From NCBI GenBank assembly GCA_024364805.1, contig CM044489.1, forward strand, positions 101,598,928-101,621,538: a DNA stretch of 22,611 nucleotides, read 5' to 3'. A program made the position numbers and the translations under genes. Positions 1 through 8,913 of the stretch are shown one piece after another (position 1 is the stretch's first letter; each line of letters begins with the position of its first letter). The notes beneath the pieces were generated by a model. It saw only the letters and a program-made list of their open reading frames with translations. It made no database searches and was not told where the DNA came from. The DNA comes from Euprymna scolopes. Its lineage: Eukaryota > Mollusca > Cephalopoda > Sepiida > Sepiolidae.

Positions 1-933
1 GAACAGATACTACACTTTGATCTTGTCCCGAAGCAATCATTGTAGGTTAATGTCGTCAGCTAAATCATCCTACCAACACAATAACAAAGATCTAACATTG
101 TCTTTCCCAGTCGATTTAATTATACGAAACAGAGTAAATATTCTATCGTTCACTTATACCAATATCCTTATCAAATTTTTTGAAATTTTCAAATTTCTTT
201 TCATACTTATTTGTTAAACGTCTGTATAACGCCTCTCAGCGAGAATACTAAAACGCTCGACACATTTATTTTGATAGTTTTGTCCTGCTTCTGGCCATTG
301 TTTGATCCTCTGAAACTTTTTTTTTAGTTTGAAATTATTTAAATCTAATTCTTACTTTCATTTGAAATTAATCAAACGAATTTTCAATGCATGGAGAAAT
401 TAAAAATGAATGAATGAAAATAAGTATTTTCACTAAATTTAGGAAAAATGGCACGGATAATAATGGCACAATTAATAGTGAATTAATAGTAAATAGGAAC
501 AAATTGCACAATAGGAAAATTTTTAACGGTGTAGTAAATAACGAGCGAACAACAATCCCTCCATTATCCAACAACCTTGAGATTGTTTGCACGTCAACTG
601 AGAAGACAAACCTGCTTTCCCAATGGTTTGTCTCCAACTTCACTTTAGACCCCAAAAACCAACTTCATTTCAGACCCGAAAAAAAACACTTTCTCCCAAA
701 TTTCAACTACGTCCACCAGAAATATGGTCATTTTACTTTTGTTTTCGTGAGGAAAGCATGTTGGTTTATTTGAAATTATGTCGTTGCTGGAAGAACTTAT
801 TTTTGTGCAAAATGCGCGGGGAAATTGAAATGAATAAGCATTTGTTTATTTGCGCGCGTGTGTGTGTGTGTGTGATGTGTGTGAGTGACAGCACAGGGGT
901 TCTGCCCTTTTCGCCTGTGTAGTTAGTCTGTTA
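1..933. other. AT-rich DNA, no recognised gene
   Basis: I see no recognisable gene here. The open frames on both strands (longest about 119 codons, 414-773) overlap each other, have AT-driven composition and show no domain or motif I know. Short homopolymer runs and one TG microsatellite are the only structure. Confidence 0.5.
852..885. repeat. GC/TG microsatellite
   Basis: A short run of alternating purine-pyrimidine sequence, first GC-type then (TG)n with a few interruptions. It is a simple-sequence repeat about 50 bp upstream of R1 copy 1. Confidence 0.85.
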
Positions 934-1286
934 TGTTGCGGACCAGAGTATAATATCCTAGCTCGCCACAAGAAAATAATGAAATGAATGGAATTGAAGG
1001 AAACAAAGACTCAATTGATGGATAAGATAAATGTTGTTTATTTGCTGTTGAAAGAATGAACGTTTTAGTTATAACATGTGTTCATGTCCGCGCGTGTGTA
1101 ACCAATGTTCGTTGCGGGACTGGTATTGTAGAAGGAATAGGAAATATGTGTTCATCTCAAGTTCGGGTCACTATCGTTTGTTCGCACGTGGGAAGAGAAA
1201 TGAGTGTTGTAGTGGAAATGAGAATGATAGTCCAGCGTGTAGACAAAGAGGATATGAGAGTTGATGTCAGTTAGTAGTCAGCTACG
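934..1286 (+). repeat. Dispersed repeat R1, copy 1
   Basis: This stretch matches 19428-19805 in the same orientation along nearly its whole length. Shared blocks include aaaataatgaaatgaatgga near 973, a block around tcaattgatggataa, and gatagtccagcgtgtagac near 1226. Both copies end at tcagctacg. The repeat contains an internal imperfect duplication of about 75 bp: two blocks begin with tgttcatgtc or tgttcatctc and end in gaaat. It could be part of a larger retroelement, but no coding domain is recognisable. The open frames in it are not conserved between the two copies. Confidence 0.8.
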
Positions 1287-1287
1287 A

Positions 1288-1470
1288 TACCAGTTGATAT
1301 ATATATTCATATAATATTACCAGTTGATATATGAATTCATATAATGATACCAGTTGATATATTAATTCATATGCAATGAATATCAGGTGATATATTAATT
1401 CATATGCAATGATATGATATATTAAATCATATACAATGATACTAGTTCATATATGAATTCATATATATGA
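1288..1470. repeat. 30-bp minisatellite, about six units
   Basis: Units start at about 1291, 1321, 1351, 1384, 1414 and 1442. The consensus is close to ccagttgatatatgaattca followed by tataatgata. Each unit carries a self-complementary core around GAATTC or TTAATT flanked by ATAT. The array lies directly between the end of R1 copy 1 and a Helitron-like CTAG terminus at 1473. Confidence 0.85.
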
Positions 1471-1472
1471 TA

Positions 1473-1680
1473 CTAGCAGGAGTGCTCGGCATTGACCGGG
1501 TAATTACATTATGTAGAAAGGGCCCCTGAGGAGGGATGGGGGTGGGATTAAAAGGTGTAAAAAAAAATGGTATAGTAGTATAGTTCCTTGGCGTTGCTTG
1601 AATCGAGTAAGGAACCCCGCGGGGGGAGGGGGGGGGTAAAAATAAATTGTTACTAGCGGGAGGGGGGGGGGCGAAACAAC
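1473..1680 (-). mobile_element. Decayed Helitron 3' end
   Basis: Read on the minus strand, the sequence ends in CTAG followed by T (1472-1476). Just inside is a GC-rich imperfect hairpin (1482-1500: gctcgg, loop, ccgggt). This is the layout of a Helitron 3' terminus and resembles the better copy at 9932. A G-tract followed by taaaaa (1619-1645) is also seen in the related copy near 9611. A second tactagcggga block lies at 1651. I could not locate the 5' end, so the right boundary is arbitrary. Confidence 0.45.
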
Positions 1681-1900
1681 AGTAGTCAGATTGGGTGGAG
1701 AGAGAAAAAAAATCTAGTAGTAGGCAGGCAGGCTCAAACCTGTAAGGCGAAGGAGTAAAAAAAACATGAAATCTTTGCTGATGTCTCCGTCGTCAGACCG
1801 GGAGTTTGCAATGTTGAAATTAAGCAAAGTCAATCCAATCGATATGATGACTTGTAAAAATGGCGATGCAAAAAAACGACCCCTCCTTGTAAAAAGTCCC

Positions 1901-2366
1901 TGGCTTGTCCAATCACAAGCCAGCTCTCAATCACGTGACCGAGTACATAAAAGGTGAAATCAGCAAACCCTCCTCTCTTTCTCCCTGGCTTCAGCTGGCA
2001 GCAGACATTCGCCTGGACCTTTGGCCCCAGGCTAACGTGAGTATCTCAATCCAACATAGCTATCGCCAAAACTTGTTTCCACATGCGCTTCACACATGTC
2101 CTCTTTCCTACCACGAGACACTAACCCTACATCTCTACTATTGGATTTCTTTATCTTTCAACAGGCCTGTCGGATATCTAATCTACATGCTCACATCAGA
2201 AACTCTTTTCACGACTACTGTAAATAAAAGTGGCATGAACACTGAACTCTCCTACCAACCTGTTTCTCTCTTGTTCTAATGCTACTAACAAAGATGACAA
2301 ATAAAGTTTTTTTATGTTAAAATGAGATTTTCTTTCGTTGTCTTCATTTTTAACTAAAAATCCATT
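1901..2366 (+). repeat. R2 repeat copy A, LTR-like, promoter to polyA
   Basis: Matches 3166-3682 in direct orientation, by eye about 75-80% identical. It begins with a palindrome, TGGCTTGT and ACAAGCCA around ccaatc, and ends in aactaaaaatccatt in both copies. Inside are a CCAAT box, a CACGTG E-box, a TATA-like tacataaaag, a GC-rich hairpin (2011-2032), a pyrimidine-rich tttcaacag splice-acceptor-like site and an AATAAA signal (2300-2305). The order fits a solo LTR, or a short non-autonomous unit with its own promoter. No target-site duplication was found, so family assignment is open. Confidence 0.65.
1909..1953 (+). promoter_or_regulatory. Pol II-type promoter in R2 copy A
   Basis: CCAAT (1909-1913) sits in the loop of the palindrome, followed by the E-box CACGTG (1932-1937) and a TATA-like TACATAAAAG (1944-1953). 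Order and spacing are the same in copy B, which supports function in the ancestral repeat. Confidence 0.55.
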
Positions 2367-3165
2367 CTGGCAGGACTTGTTTTTTCTATTTGAAAAGAGG
2401 TTGGTTTATAGCCAATCGCCTGAGGCATTTCTGCCAAGGAATGCTGACGAAGTTGCTCAAGCATTTTTTACAGGAGCAAAGTACACTACTACAGAGCATA
2501 TTCCATTAAAATAGTTGTAAACAAACACAGAGATAGAACATTGTGGTGATGGAACCGAGGTTGAACTTTATTCAATAGTGCAGAGCCTATTAGATTGGTG
2601 ACTTATTTTTGTACTCTGTTTAAGCACCAGCCAAGTCGTGGCAATAATACTCCACACATGGTTGATTGGTGGTTTTATGGAGATATAGGATACTTTCAGG
2701 TGTGAGTAATTTAGCAGTGTATATATGTTGTTGCTATGTTTAGTAATTCCTATATATCTCTCATCATGAGTCATATGCATGTGTTGTCTATGAAAGAAAA
2801 TCCAGAAAGTGGAAGGCAAATGCTGCGTTTGAGTTTTTATAGTATGCATGAATATTTTTTTATTAATATTTCTTGTACTGTGATTGGTTAAAACTACTGA
2901 TTTCTAGTTTTGTTCAATCAAGAATCAATATGCAAAAACAACATTCACTGCTGCTGTGTTGAACTAATTGTCTAGGTAATATTTTTTAGTAAGATAACTA
3001 TACACTTTTGAAATATCCATCTATTCATTCATCCATTTGATACAAAAGAAATACCCGTGTCCTTATATGCGATGCCACAGATTAATATGGAATCTGTAGC
3101 AGACGAATTTGCAACAAGCACAGTAGCAGGAGTTAATTCTCGAGATTTGAAATCCATTTTCTCTC
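2367..3165. other. Spacer between R2 copies
   Basis: No coding domain was recognised. About 120 bp (2538-2660) resembles part of 14401-14790. The two shared anchors are acattgtggtgatgg (exact) and ggcaaYaatactcca. If the R2 copies were two ends of one element, this would be its interior, but I see no primer-binding site or purine tract that would support that. Confidence 0.4.
2538..2660 (+). repeat. Diverged dispersed repeat R3, copy 1
   Basis: It shares a 15-base exact block (acattgtggtgatgg at 2538 and at 14401). It also shares a second block, caccarccyagWMgtggcaa then taatactcca, at about 2625-2654 and 14734-14764, in the same order and orientation. The spacing differs because the second copy has a GA microsatellite and other sequence between the blocks. 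Similarity outside the anchors is weak. Confidence 0.4.
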
Positions 3166-3682
3166 TGGCTTGTCCAATCACAAGCCAGCTCTCAGTCACG
3201 TGACCGAGTACATAAAAGGCAAAATCGGCAACTCTTCCTTCTTTTTCTCACTGGCTTCAGTTAGCAGCAGACATTCGCCTGGGGCCAAAGGCCCAGGCTA
3301 ACCACAAACTACAGTACCACAAGCCACAGTACCACAAGCCAACATAGCTATCGTCAAAACTTGCTTCCACGTGTGCTTCACACACATACTCTTTACTACT
3401 ACAAGACACTAACCCTTTGTTCCATCTCTACTATCGGACGCACACTCCTACAACATGTAAACACATTAAACACTATTCTCTCTCTTTCAACAGGTCTGAC
3501 TTATATCTAATCTTCGTCTCCACATCAGGAACTCTTTTCACGACTGCTATGAATATAAGCACACACGAACACTGAACTCTCCTACTAACCCGTTTCTTTC
3601 ATGTACACGCTACTAACGAAGATGACAAATAAAGTTGTTTTTAATGTTAAAATGAAATTTCGTTATTAACTAAAAATCCATT
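3166..3682 (+). repeat. R2 repeat copy B, LTR-like
   Basis: Second copy of the promoter-to-polyA repeat, with the same opening palindrome (3166-3187) and closing aactaaaaatccatt (3668-3682). It is longer than copy A because of a short duplicated caagccacagtacca-type tract near 3310 and an expanded segment near 3450. The 22-bp hairpin at 3277-3298 is in the reverse orientation relative to copy A. AATAAA is at 3628-3633. The sequence aatccatt also occurs just left of this copy (3151-3158), so a short direct repeat may flank it. Confidence 0.65.
3174..3218 (+). promoter_or_regulatory. Pol II-type promoter in R2 copy B
   Basis: CCAAT at 3174-3178, CACGTG at 3197-3202 and TACATAAAAG at 3209-3218 repeat the arrangement of copy A with the same spacing. 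Confidence 0.55.
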
Positions 3683-3739
3683 AATTCGTCGTCATCTACG
3701 AATGAAGACTGATGCAAACAGTGATAAACGTTTTTTGAT

Positions 3740-3836
3740 CATTTGTGTTATTTCAATTATTCAGACAACTGTTCTTATGTTGAATGTTATTCTCACAACG
3801 TTTTGGCCGATGTAACCTTCGATCTTCTTCATGTGT
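3740..3836 (-). repeat. Hammerhead-family repeat, decayed copy
   Basis: The stretch ctcacaacgttttggccgat, then gtaaccttcgatcttcttca, is a diverged copy of both arms of the inverted repeat at 6251-6459. It also shares the upstream attattcagacaactgttct-type block. Read on the minus strand it corresponds to the hammerhead-like core, but here the core is degenerate. Confidence 0.55.
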
Positions 3837-4370
3837 AGCCTTTTTGCACTCATGAATTTTTCTGTTGAACTTGTGAATCTACACAGAATTTTGAATGGAA
3901 CTCTTAATCTACAATCGTAACATGCTCTCGTTCCATCATCGATGACCTGGTAAAGGTCTTAAGTAATTCCCAATAGTATTAGGTGCACTGAACTGTCAAC
4001 CTCCAAAAGAGTGTCACTTAGAATTTAATTTTAGCAAGTACTTTATCTGTTATGCCATGGGTCCTTGTAGACCTTTTTTGTTTAGTTAGTTTGATTTGAA
4101 TTAAAGATTTGTGTTTGCCAAAGTTGACTGAATTGTTGGCGCGTAGATTACAAGAAAAAGGGCTGCTAAAACTGAAGATAGTTTTTATCAAAATAAAGTA
4201 TGGCCCAATCTCAAAATTCTGGAGAATTAAAAATAAAGCCAGAATATGCTGTTGTTTCACAAGGGAAAAGAGATGGAACAAAAAAATGTATTGTTATCAT
4301 ATGCAGCAGTATGACTGCGACAACCGTCAAGTCAACCGAACAACAAATGTAACCCGAATACTTCCATCTA
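3837..4370. other. No recognised feature
   Basis: AT-rich sequence with overlapping short open frames on both strands (about 4018-4281 minus and 4109-4459 plus). None shows a motif I recognise. Nothing else supportable was seen. Confidence 0.4.
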
Positions 4371-5102
4371 TACAATTCATCATCATCATGTGCTGTCCTT
4401 CGTATCCGAAGACGACTTCCTGTAAACCATCATTCTCCACTTGTCACGGTCGCAACTGAGGGTCTGCCAGCTTCCAGTAGGGATCAACCTGTCCTTTAGA
4501 TTTCGTTTGACGGTGTCACGAAACCTGAGCTTAGGTCTGCCTATGCCTCGTACCCCATCCTCCAGTTGTGAAAACAGTATCTGTTTTGGTAGTCGGGAAT
4601 TCTCCATTCTGTTTACATTCCCGGCCCATCTCAGGTTTTTCCGGATGAGCAGGTCATACATGCTTGAGAGTTTGGCTTGTGATAGGATCTCCCTGTTGCT
4701 GACAAAGTCATACCACTTGACATTTAAAATCTGCCGGAGGTGTCTCATCATATAGGTGTTGAGCTTGCGGGCTACCAATTTGTACACTGGCCAAGTTTCT
4801 GCACCGTATAAGAGTGACGAGAGGACGATGGCGCGGTACACCAAGCATTTAGTTCTGAAAGTCAGGTGTTTATTTTGCCAGACCTTCTGTTTGAGTTTTC
4901 CATAGGATATGGAGGCGTTAGCCATTCTTGCAGAAATTTCCTCGTCCATTTTGTTGTTGTTCATGACAGTGGTCCCTAGGTATTTGAATTTGCTGACATT
5001 GTAAAGCTCTTGGTCTTGAATCTTAATTGGCTGGCTTGTTGCTGGTGATCCAGGGGATTGTTGGTACATCATTTCGGTTTTCTTGATGTTACACAATTCA
5101 AT
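4371..5102 (-). mobile_element. RTE-like LINE, 5'-truncated 3' end
   Basis: The minus strand carries the C-terminal part of a non-LTR retrotransposon polyprotein followed almost at once by a short tail, TGATGATGATGAATTGTAT. Its stop codon is the first TGA of that tail. A near-absent 3' UTR and a short TGA/ATG microsatellite-like tail are typical of RTE-type LINEs. The 5' end is truncated at about 5102, as is usual for reverse-transcribed LINE copies, and upstream the sequence changes to a degenerate short tandem repeat. I infer the clade from the tail; the protein alone would also fit other LINE clades. Confidence 0.8.
4386..5102 (-). pseudogene. LINE reverse transcriptase, C-terminal part
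   Basis: The frame stays open for about 239 codons. It starts inside the reverse transcriptase after the catalytic core, at IKKTEMMYQ, which corresponds to the palm-to-thumb junction. KYLGTTV and the block around YRAIVLSSLLYGAETWPVY then match the RT thumb and post-RT region of endonuclease-RT LINE proteins. Further on, LRWAGNVNRM and GRPKLRFRDTVKRNLKD are the usual C-terminal signatures. The catalytic YxDD motif and the N-terminal endonuclease are not in the window. The open frame runs on upstream to 5189, but the first 29 or so residues (from MLRELFTTML) come from unrelated repeat sequence. The length and intactness of the frame suggest a fairly young insertion. The fragment cannot be autonomous. 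Confidence 0.85.
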
Positions 5103-5138
5103 ACAAACAATATCATCAATATCATCCGACACATACCA

Positions 5139-5291
5139 AACACTTCTGTTAATATGACCTAACATGGTTGTGAACAATTCCCTCAACATAACTCAACACA
5201 ATTCCGAACAACTCTGTTGATACAATCCTAAACAACTCCATTGTTTTGACACAATGTGAACAACTCCATTGATATGACCCAACACACTACC
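5139..5291. repeat. Degenerate tandem repeat, 23-34 bp units
   Basis: About five loosely matching units are each introduced by aacaaYtcc or aacacttct and carry a ttgatatgac-like block followed by caacac. The repeat adjoins the 5' truncation point of the RTE-like LINE. Divergence between units is high. Confidence 0.55.
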
Positions 5292-5524
5292 AAATTAACC
5301 TCGGTAGTCACTCTCTGACATCGTCTTTTTCTAGCCCTTGGAAGAACTTATTTTTGCCATAGGTGGACCCGACTAAGGAAATGGAAAAATGGGTCGTTTC
5401 AGTTTGGCTGATTCGACGGCATGGTCGATTTGGTGGAGGGACAATTCTGCATCGATTACACCAGTCACATTTTTAGAAAGATTTTATAACTTTTTTTTGG
5501 AAATTAAGGAAAACAATCTGAACA

Positions 5525-6066
5525 TATATCACTTTAACTGTTTCAATCATGTTTTTCCAAAACTGTTTTTGGTTAATTATGTTTTAATTAATTATTTTTT
5601 AATTAATTTTTTAAGAATTAAAAACTAAATATTTTTTAGTTATTTTTTTAATTGAGAAAAACAATACGAAAATATAATCTCGTTGTTGACGACTGAGTGT
5701 TATCTATTTTTATGTTGTGTTTTAAAGAAACAGTTATTTTTATTTTTTTTTAAATTAAGAAAAATAACCTAGAAATATAACCTCGTTGTTAACAATTGAA
5801 TGTTGTCTGTAGTTTTGTTGTGTTTTAAGTAAACATGGTTCAAAGTTTTTAATTTTTATGGCACTTTAACTGTTTTTTAAGGAAAAATCGTGTTTTTGTG
5901 AAACAATTTTGGTTGATTATTTGATAATTAATTTTTTTAAGGATTAAAACTTTAAAATATTTTATGATTTTTTAATTAAGAAAAACAATATAAAAATATA
6001 ATCGCATTGTTGCTGAGTGTTGTTTGTTTTTGTGTTTTAAATAAACGCGATTATTTTTAGTTCTTT
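5525..6066. repeat. AT-rich tandem duplication, about 325-bp period
   Basis: Two large units are related. The block with cactttaactgttt, then a gtttttggttaattat-like stretch, occurs at about 5530 and again at about 5861. The block starting aagaaaaacaatayraaaat and reading on through cgttgttg to a gtgttttaaataaac-like end occurs at about 5655, 5757 and 5978, so it is present three times. Strand composition is strongly T-rich. No coding potential was seen. Confidence 0.7.
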
Positions 6067-6250
6067 TTTTAAAATTCAATTAAATTTTTTACTTAATTTT
6101 TATTTCAATTTTATTCAAAGAAAAAAATATCTTCAGTTACTGAATTAATTTTAAAACAAGTTACTAGTGCACAAATATTTTTTAATTTAATTTAGAGAAA
6201 AATCATATGGGTTGAATGTTATTTTTTGGAACTTTAGAGATGAGGATTGA

Positions 6251-6459
6251 TAATTTGTATTATTCAGACTAATGTTCTCATCCTGCGTGCTTATTTCACA
6301 ACGTTTCGGCCGATTAAACTTCCGACCTTCATCAGGTGTACTTTGTCAAACTCAGAAATCTGTTCCTGATGAAGGTCGGAGGTTACATCAGCCAAATCAT
6401 TGTGAGATAAGCATGCAAGGCGAGTACAATAGTCAGAATACTACAAATAATACAAATTT
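6251..6459. repeat. Inverted repeat of the hammerhead family
   Basis: The left arm (about 6251-6335) and the right arm (about 6365-6459) are reverse complements of one another at roughly 80% by eye, separated by about 29 bp. Both contain the ccgaccttcatcagg / cctgatgaaggtcgg block. The ends also match (aatttgtattattcaga against its complement). The pair could form one long hairpin. A third diverged copy is at 3740-3836. Similar motifs are known from terminal repeats of Penelope-like retroelements; no Penelope coding sequence is present here. Confidence 0.75.
6297..6338 (-). ncRNA. Candidate minimal hammerhead ribozyme
   Basis: Read on the minus strand: CAC, then the core CTGATGA (6335-6329), then stem II formed by GGTCG and CGGCC around a gaagtttaat loop, then GAAACGTT (6307-6300), then GTG. 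CAC and GTG can pair as a 3-bp stem I. AC/GT would be a 2-bp stem III, with GTT before the expected cleavage site. Such minimal motifs with very short stem III are known from Penelope-like elements, where activity is thought to need dimers. Activity is not shown; the GUU cleavage triplet is less favourable than GUC. Confidence 0.5.
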
Positions 6460-8604
6460 GTTGAATGTTTGAAATTTTTTTTTTCTTATTAATTTATTCT
6501 TATTAATATTATTTCACTTAATACAAAAATTATTTAAAAGAGAATTTGAAGAACTCCAGATAATCTTTTTTCTATTTTTTCAATTCTGTGACCATCATCA
6601 CATGAGTCGACATGAAAAAGAAGATTAGCATCTGCCAAAACATTCACTGCTATGTGCATTGTTAATGGGGGGGGGGTGCGCATTTGCGCGTACAACAATG
6701 GGCACCACTTATTGCTTAATATCCGGAAAACTTATTTGCGGAAAATTAAAATGTGATATTTGTTTTCATTCTAATATACTTGACATCACTTTTGTTTGGA
6801 AGTAAAGAAAAACGTAAGTTAAAACACAGTTGGAACATTAGTAATTTATCTTGTCTTTAGTAACATTTATCTTCGGCACAGGATCACAGTGTAGTATCTG
6901 TTCTGATGCTACACTTCATTTGTTCTGTCCTCGGTCAGTGGAGGAGAAATCCTTCATGACTGAGATAATTTTTATTCTATTTTTGTTCCTATCCAGAGTG
7001 TCCCTTTTTGGGAGCTAGATTTTCCCACATTAAAAACCGACCTTGTGTCTAACTGTGCCCTCGTGGAGAGGCAAGTAAATAAATTAAAAAAAAACATATT
7101 TTTGAAAAATATTCTCATGTTAAAATTATTTGTTTATAATTCTAAAAAGAAACAATCAGATTTAATATATAACGTTCGCAGCTAATTTTATTAGTAGCCG
7201 TATAGTGATTTAATTTAATTTTCAAACTGACTTTAGAAAAATATATAGAACTTTAAAATATTTGGAAATACTCAATGAAAGGTTTTATTTATTATTAAAA
7301 AGACATTTTGAAAAATATTCTCATGTAAAAATTATTTGTTTACAATTTTAAAAACTAAAACAAAATTAAATTAAATTTTCAAATTTCCTGATAGACTTTT
7401 TAGCCTTATAAGAAAATAAACAGTTAAAAATATCAACATAATATTTGCTGTATTCGCAAAAAATAGTATTGTTTCTTTAATTTATATTAACAATATTATC
7501 AAACGTTATGAAAGTACTTGAATACAATTCTAATTAAATATGCATTTAATTATTAAAAAATAACATTACTATATTTGGTTGAAATAAAATTTTCCCTTCT
7601 AATGGCACGTATACAAATTGAGAGTTGGTCCTTCTCTTTAGGAAAAGAAAATATATGTACTTTGGGGCCTTTTGGATAATTTCCCTGGCAATTTGGAACA
7701 GCGCAAAAATAAACCATGTTGGACAACAAACTGAAAACTGTAGACGAAATTGCTGCTGATATGGACCTCTAGCCTAGACCATATACCTACAAGTTGATCT
7801 GGTAATGACGTCATGCTGTCATGTTCATTGGCCTGTACTTACTCTCAGTGGTCTCGGTTCGAGTCAATCAGATCAGAGAAAGCAGTAGAGACAGATCAGT
7901 CCGGGTCGAGTCATGAAGGAGGAGAGTTAGCTGCTCCTTTCGGAAGCGAAAGAAAGGAAAGAAAGACAATATAGAAATCAGTAAGGCATTCAAATCCCTG
8001 ATCATCTCATCTGGATGAAATAAAGATCATCATATTTAGAAGTCTTTGTTTGAACCTGAAAGGTAATGTGTTTTTGTGATTATCTTTGTAAACAAACTTT
8101 GTATGAAACATCCTTCCAAAGTGTAACTGAGCCCTCCTCTTCAAAAATGTTAACGGTCTGTCCCCATCCTCAATAATGTTATATGAATCTTCCTTCATAA
8201 ATAATGAATTCGCATCCTCTATTTATTAAACAATTGTCTTATCGTCGTCCCTGATATGTACCTGTCACAAGACACTGATATGTGTCCCCACTATTTAACA
8301 CTAAGACATACAATGTTTTAGCGTTTCCGCATATGCCCATCACATATCATCAAGGTTAGAAAACTGTGCTTATAAATGGTTAATGTATATAGATGTGAAA
8401 ATGACATGTTATAGAGCAGAGTGCCATCAACAAATACACCCATCTCGGACACAATTTTATCAGGGAGGTTGTAGATGTGAAAATGACAAATTTTCATGTT
8501 AATCAGACAGGAGAAGGTTACACAAATATGTTTATTGTACAGATGGGATAAAAGGGCTACAGTAAAGAAGGAATGTTCACCAAGAAACAGCCAATATGAA
8601 CTGA
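6460..8604. other. AT-rich DNA, no recognised gene
   Basis: I recognise no gene in these 2.1 kb. A poly-G tract occurs at 6667. A direct repeat lies at 7098-7358. A B-box-like ggttcgagtc at 7856-7865 has no convincing A box, and an AATAAA-type signal follows near 8020. The minus-strand open frame at 8007-8198 (63 codons) has no recognisable domain. Confidence 0.4.
7098..7358. repeat. Direct repeat pair, about 55 bp
   Basis: The block ttttgaaaaatattctcatg, then an AT-rich continuation with attatttgttta, occurs at about 7098 and again at about 7306. The spacing is about 205 bp with few differences, and both copies run into a run of A/T. It may be a local duplication. Confidence 0.6.
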
Positions 8605-8905
8605 AACAAATATATTGAGGACATTGCGAAGGCTGCTACAAAGAAGGTGGGTTCCCTCTATCATGCTAGAAGATTACTCACACCTGTAACTATCCTGTAT
8701 CTCTGCAAAGCCACCATTCACCTATGCATGGAGTATTGTTCCCACATCTGGGCTAGTGTATCTATCAGGGTCCAAAAAAGAGTTTTGATCTAATAGGTCC
8801 CACTTCATCAACTAGGCTCCAACCCCTGTCCCATCGCCATAATGTTGCACCCCTGTGTCGGTTTTACAAGTATTTTTTATGGAATGTGCTCTGATGAACT
8901 CATTG

Positions 8906-8913
8906 CACTTGTG
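8906..8913. repeat. Left target-site duplication of MITE
   Basis: CACTTGTG, repeated exactly at 9116-9123. Both copies fall at the same codons of the LINE host sequence (Leu-Val of CSDELIALV and of LVPPRRTY), which marks it as a duplicated insertion site. Confidence 0.75.

Noticed and set aside
414-773. 119-codon plus-strand open frame
   Set aside because: Overlaps a minus-strand frame, has composition driven by AT-rich DNA, and shows no domain or motif; nothing supports expression.
1056-1274. Two overlapping plus-strand frames within R1 copy 1, one Cys-rich
   Set aside because: They lie inside a dispersed repeat and the frame is not maintained in the second copy at 19547-19837.
1944-2279. 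Host gene hypothesis for the promoter-to-polyA unit R2
   Set aside because: It occurs twice in this window with repeat-like divergence and has no conserved coding frame between the copies, so a repeat is the simpler reading.
4018-4459. Overlapping plus and minus open frames of 87-116 codons
   Set aside because: No recognisable motif; the plus frame runs antisense into the LINE and both look like chance frames.
7856-7865. B-box-like ggttcgagtc suggesting a tRNA-derived SINE
   Set aside because: No convincing A box at a suitable distance upstream and no second copy in the window.
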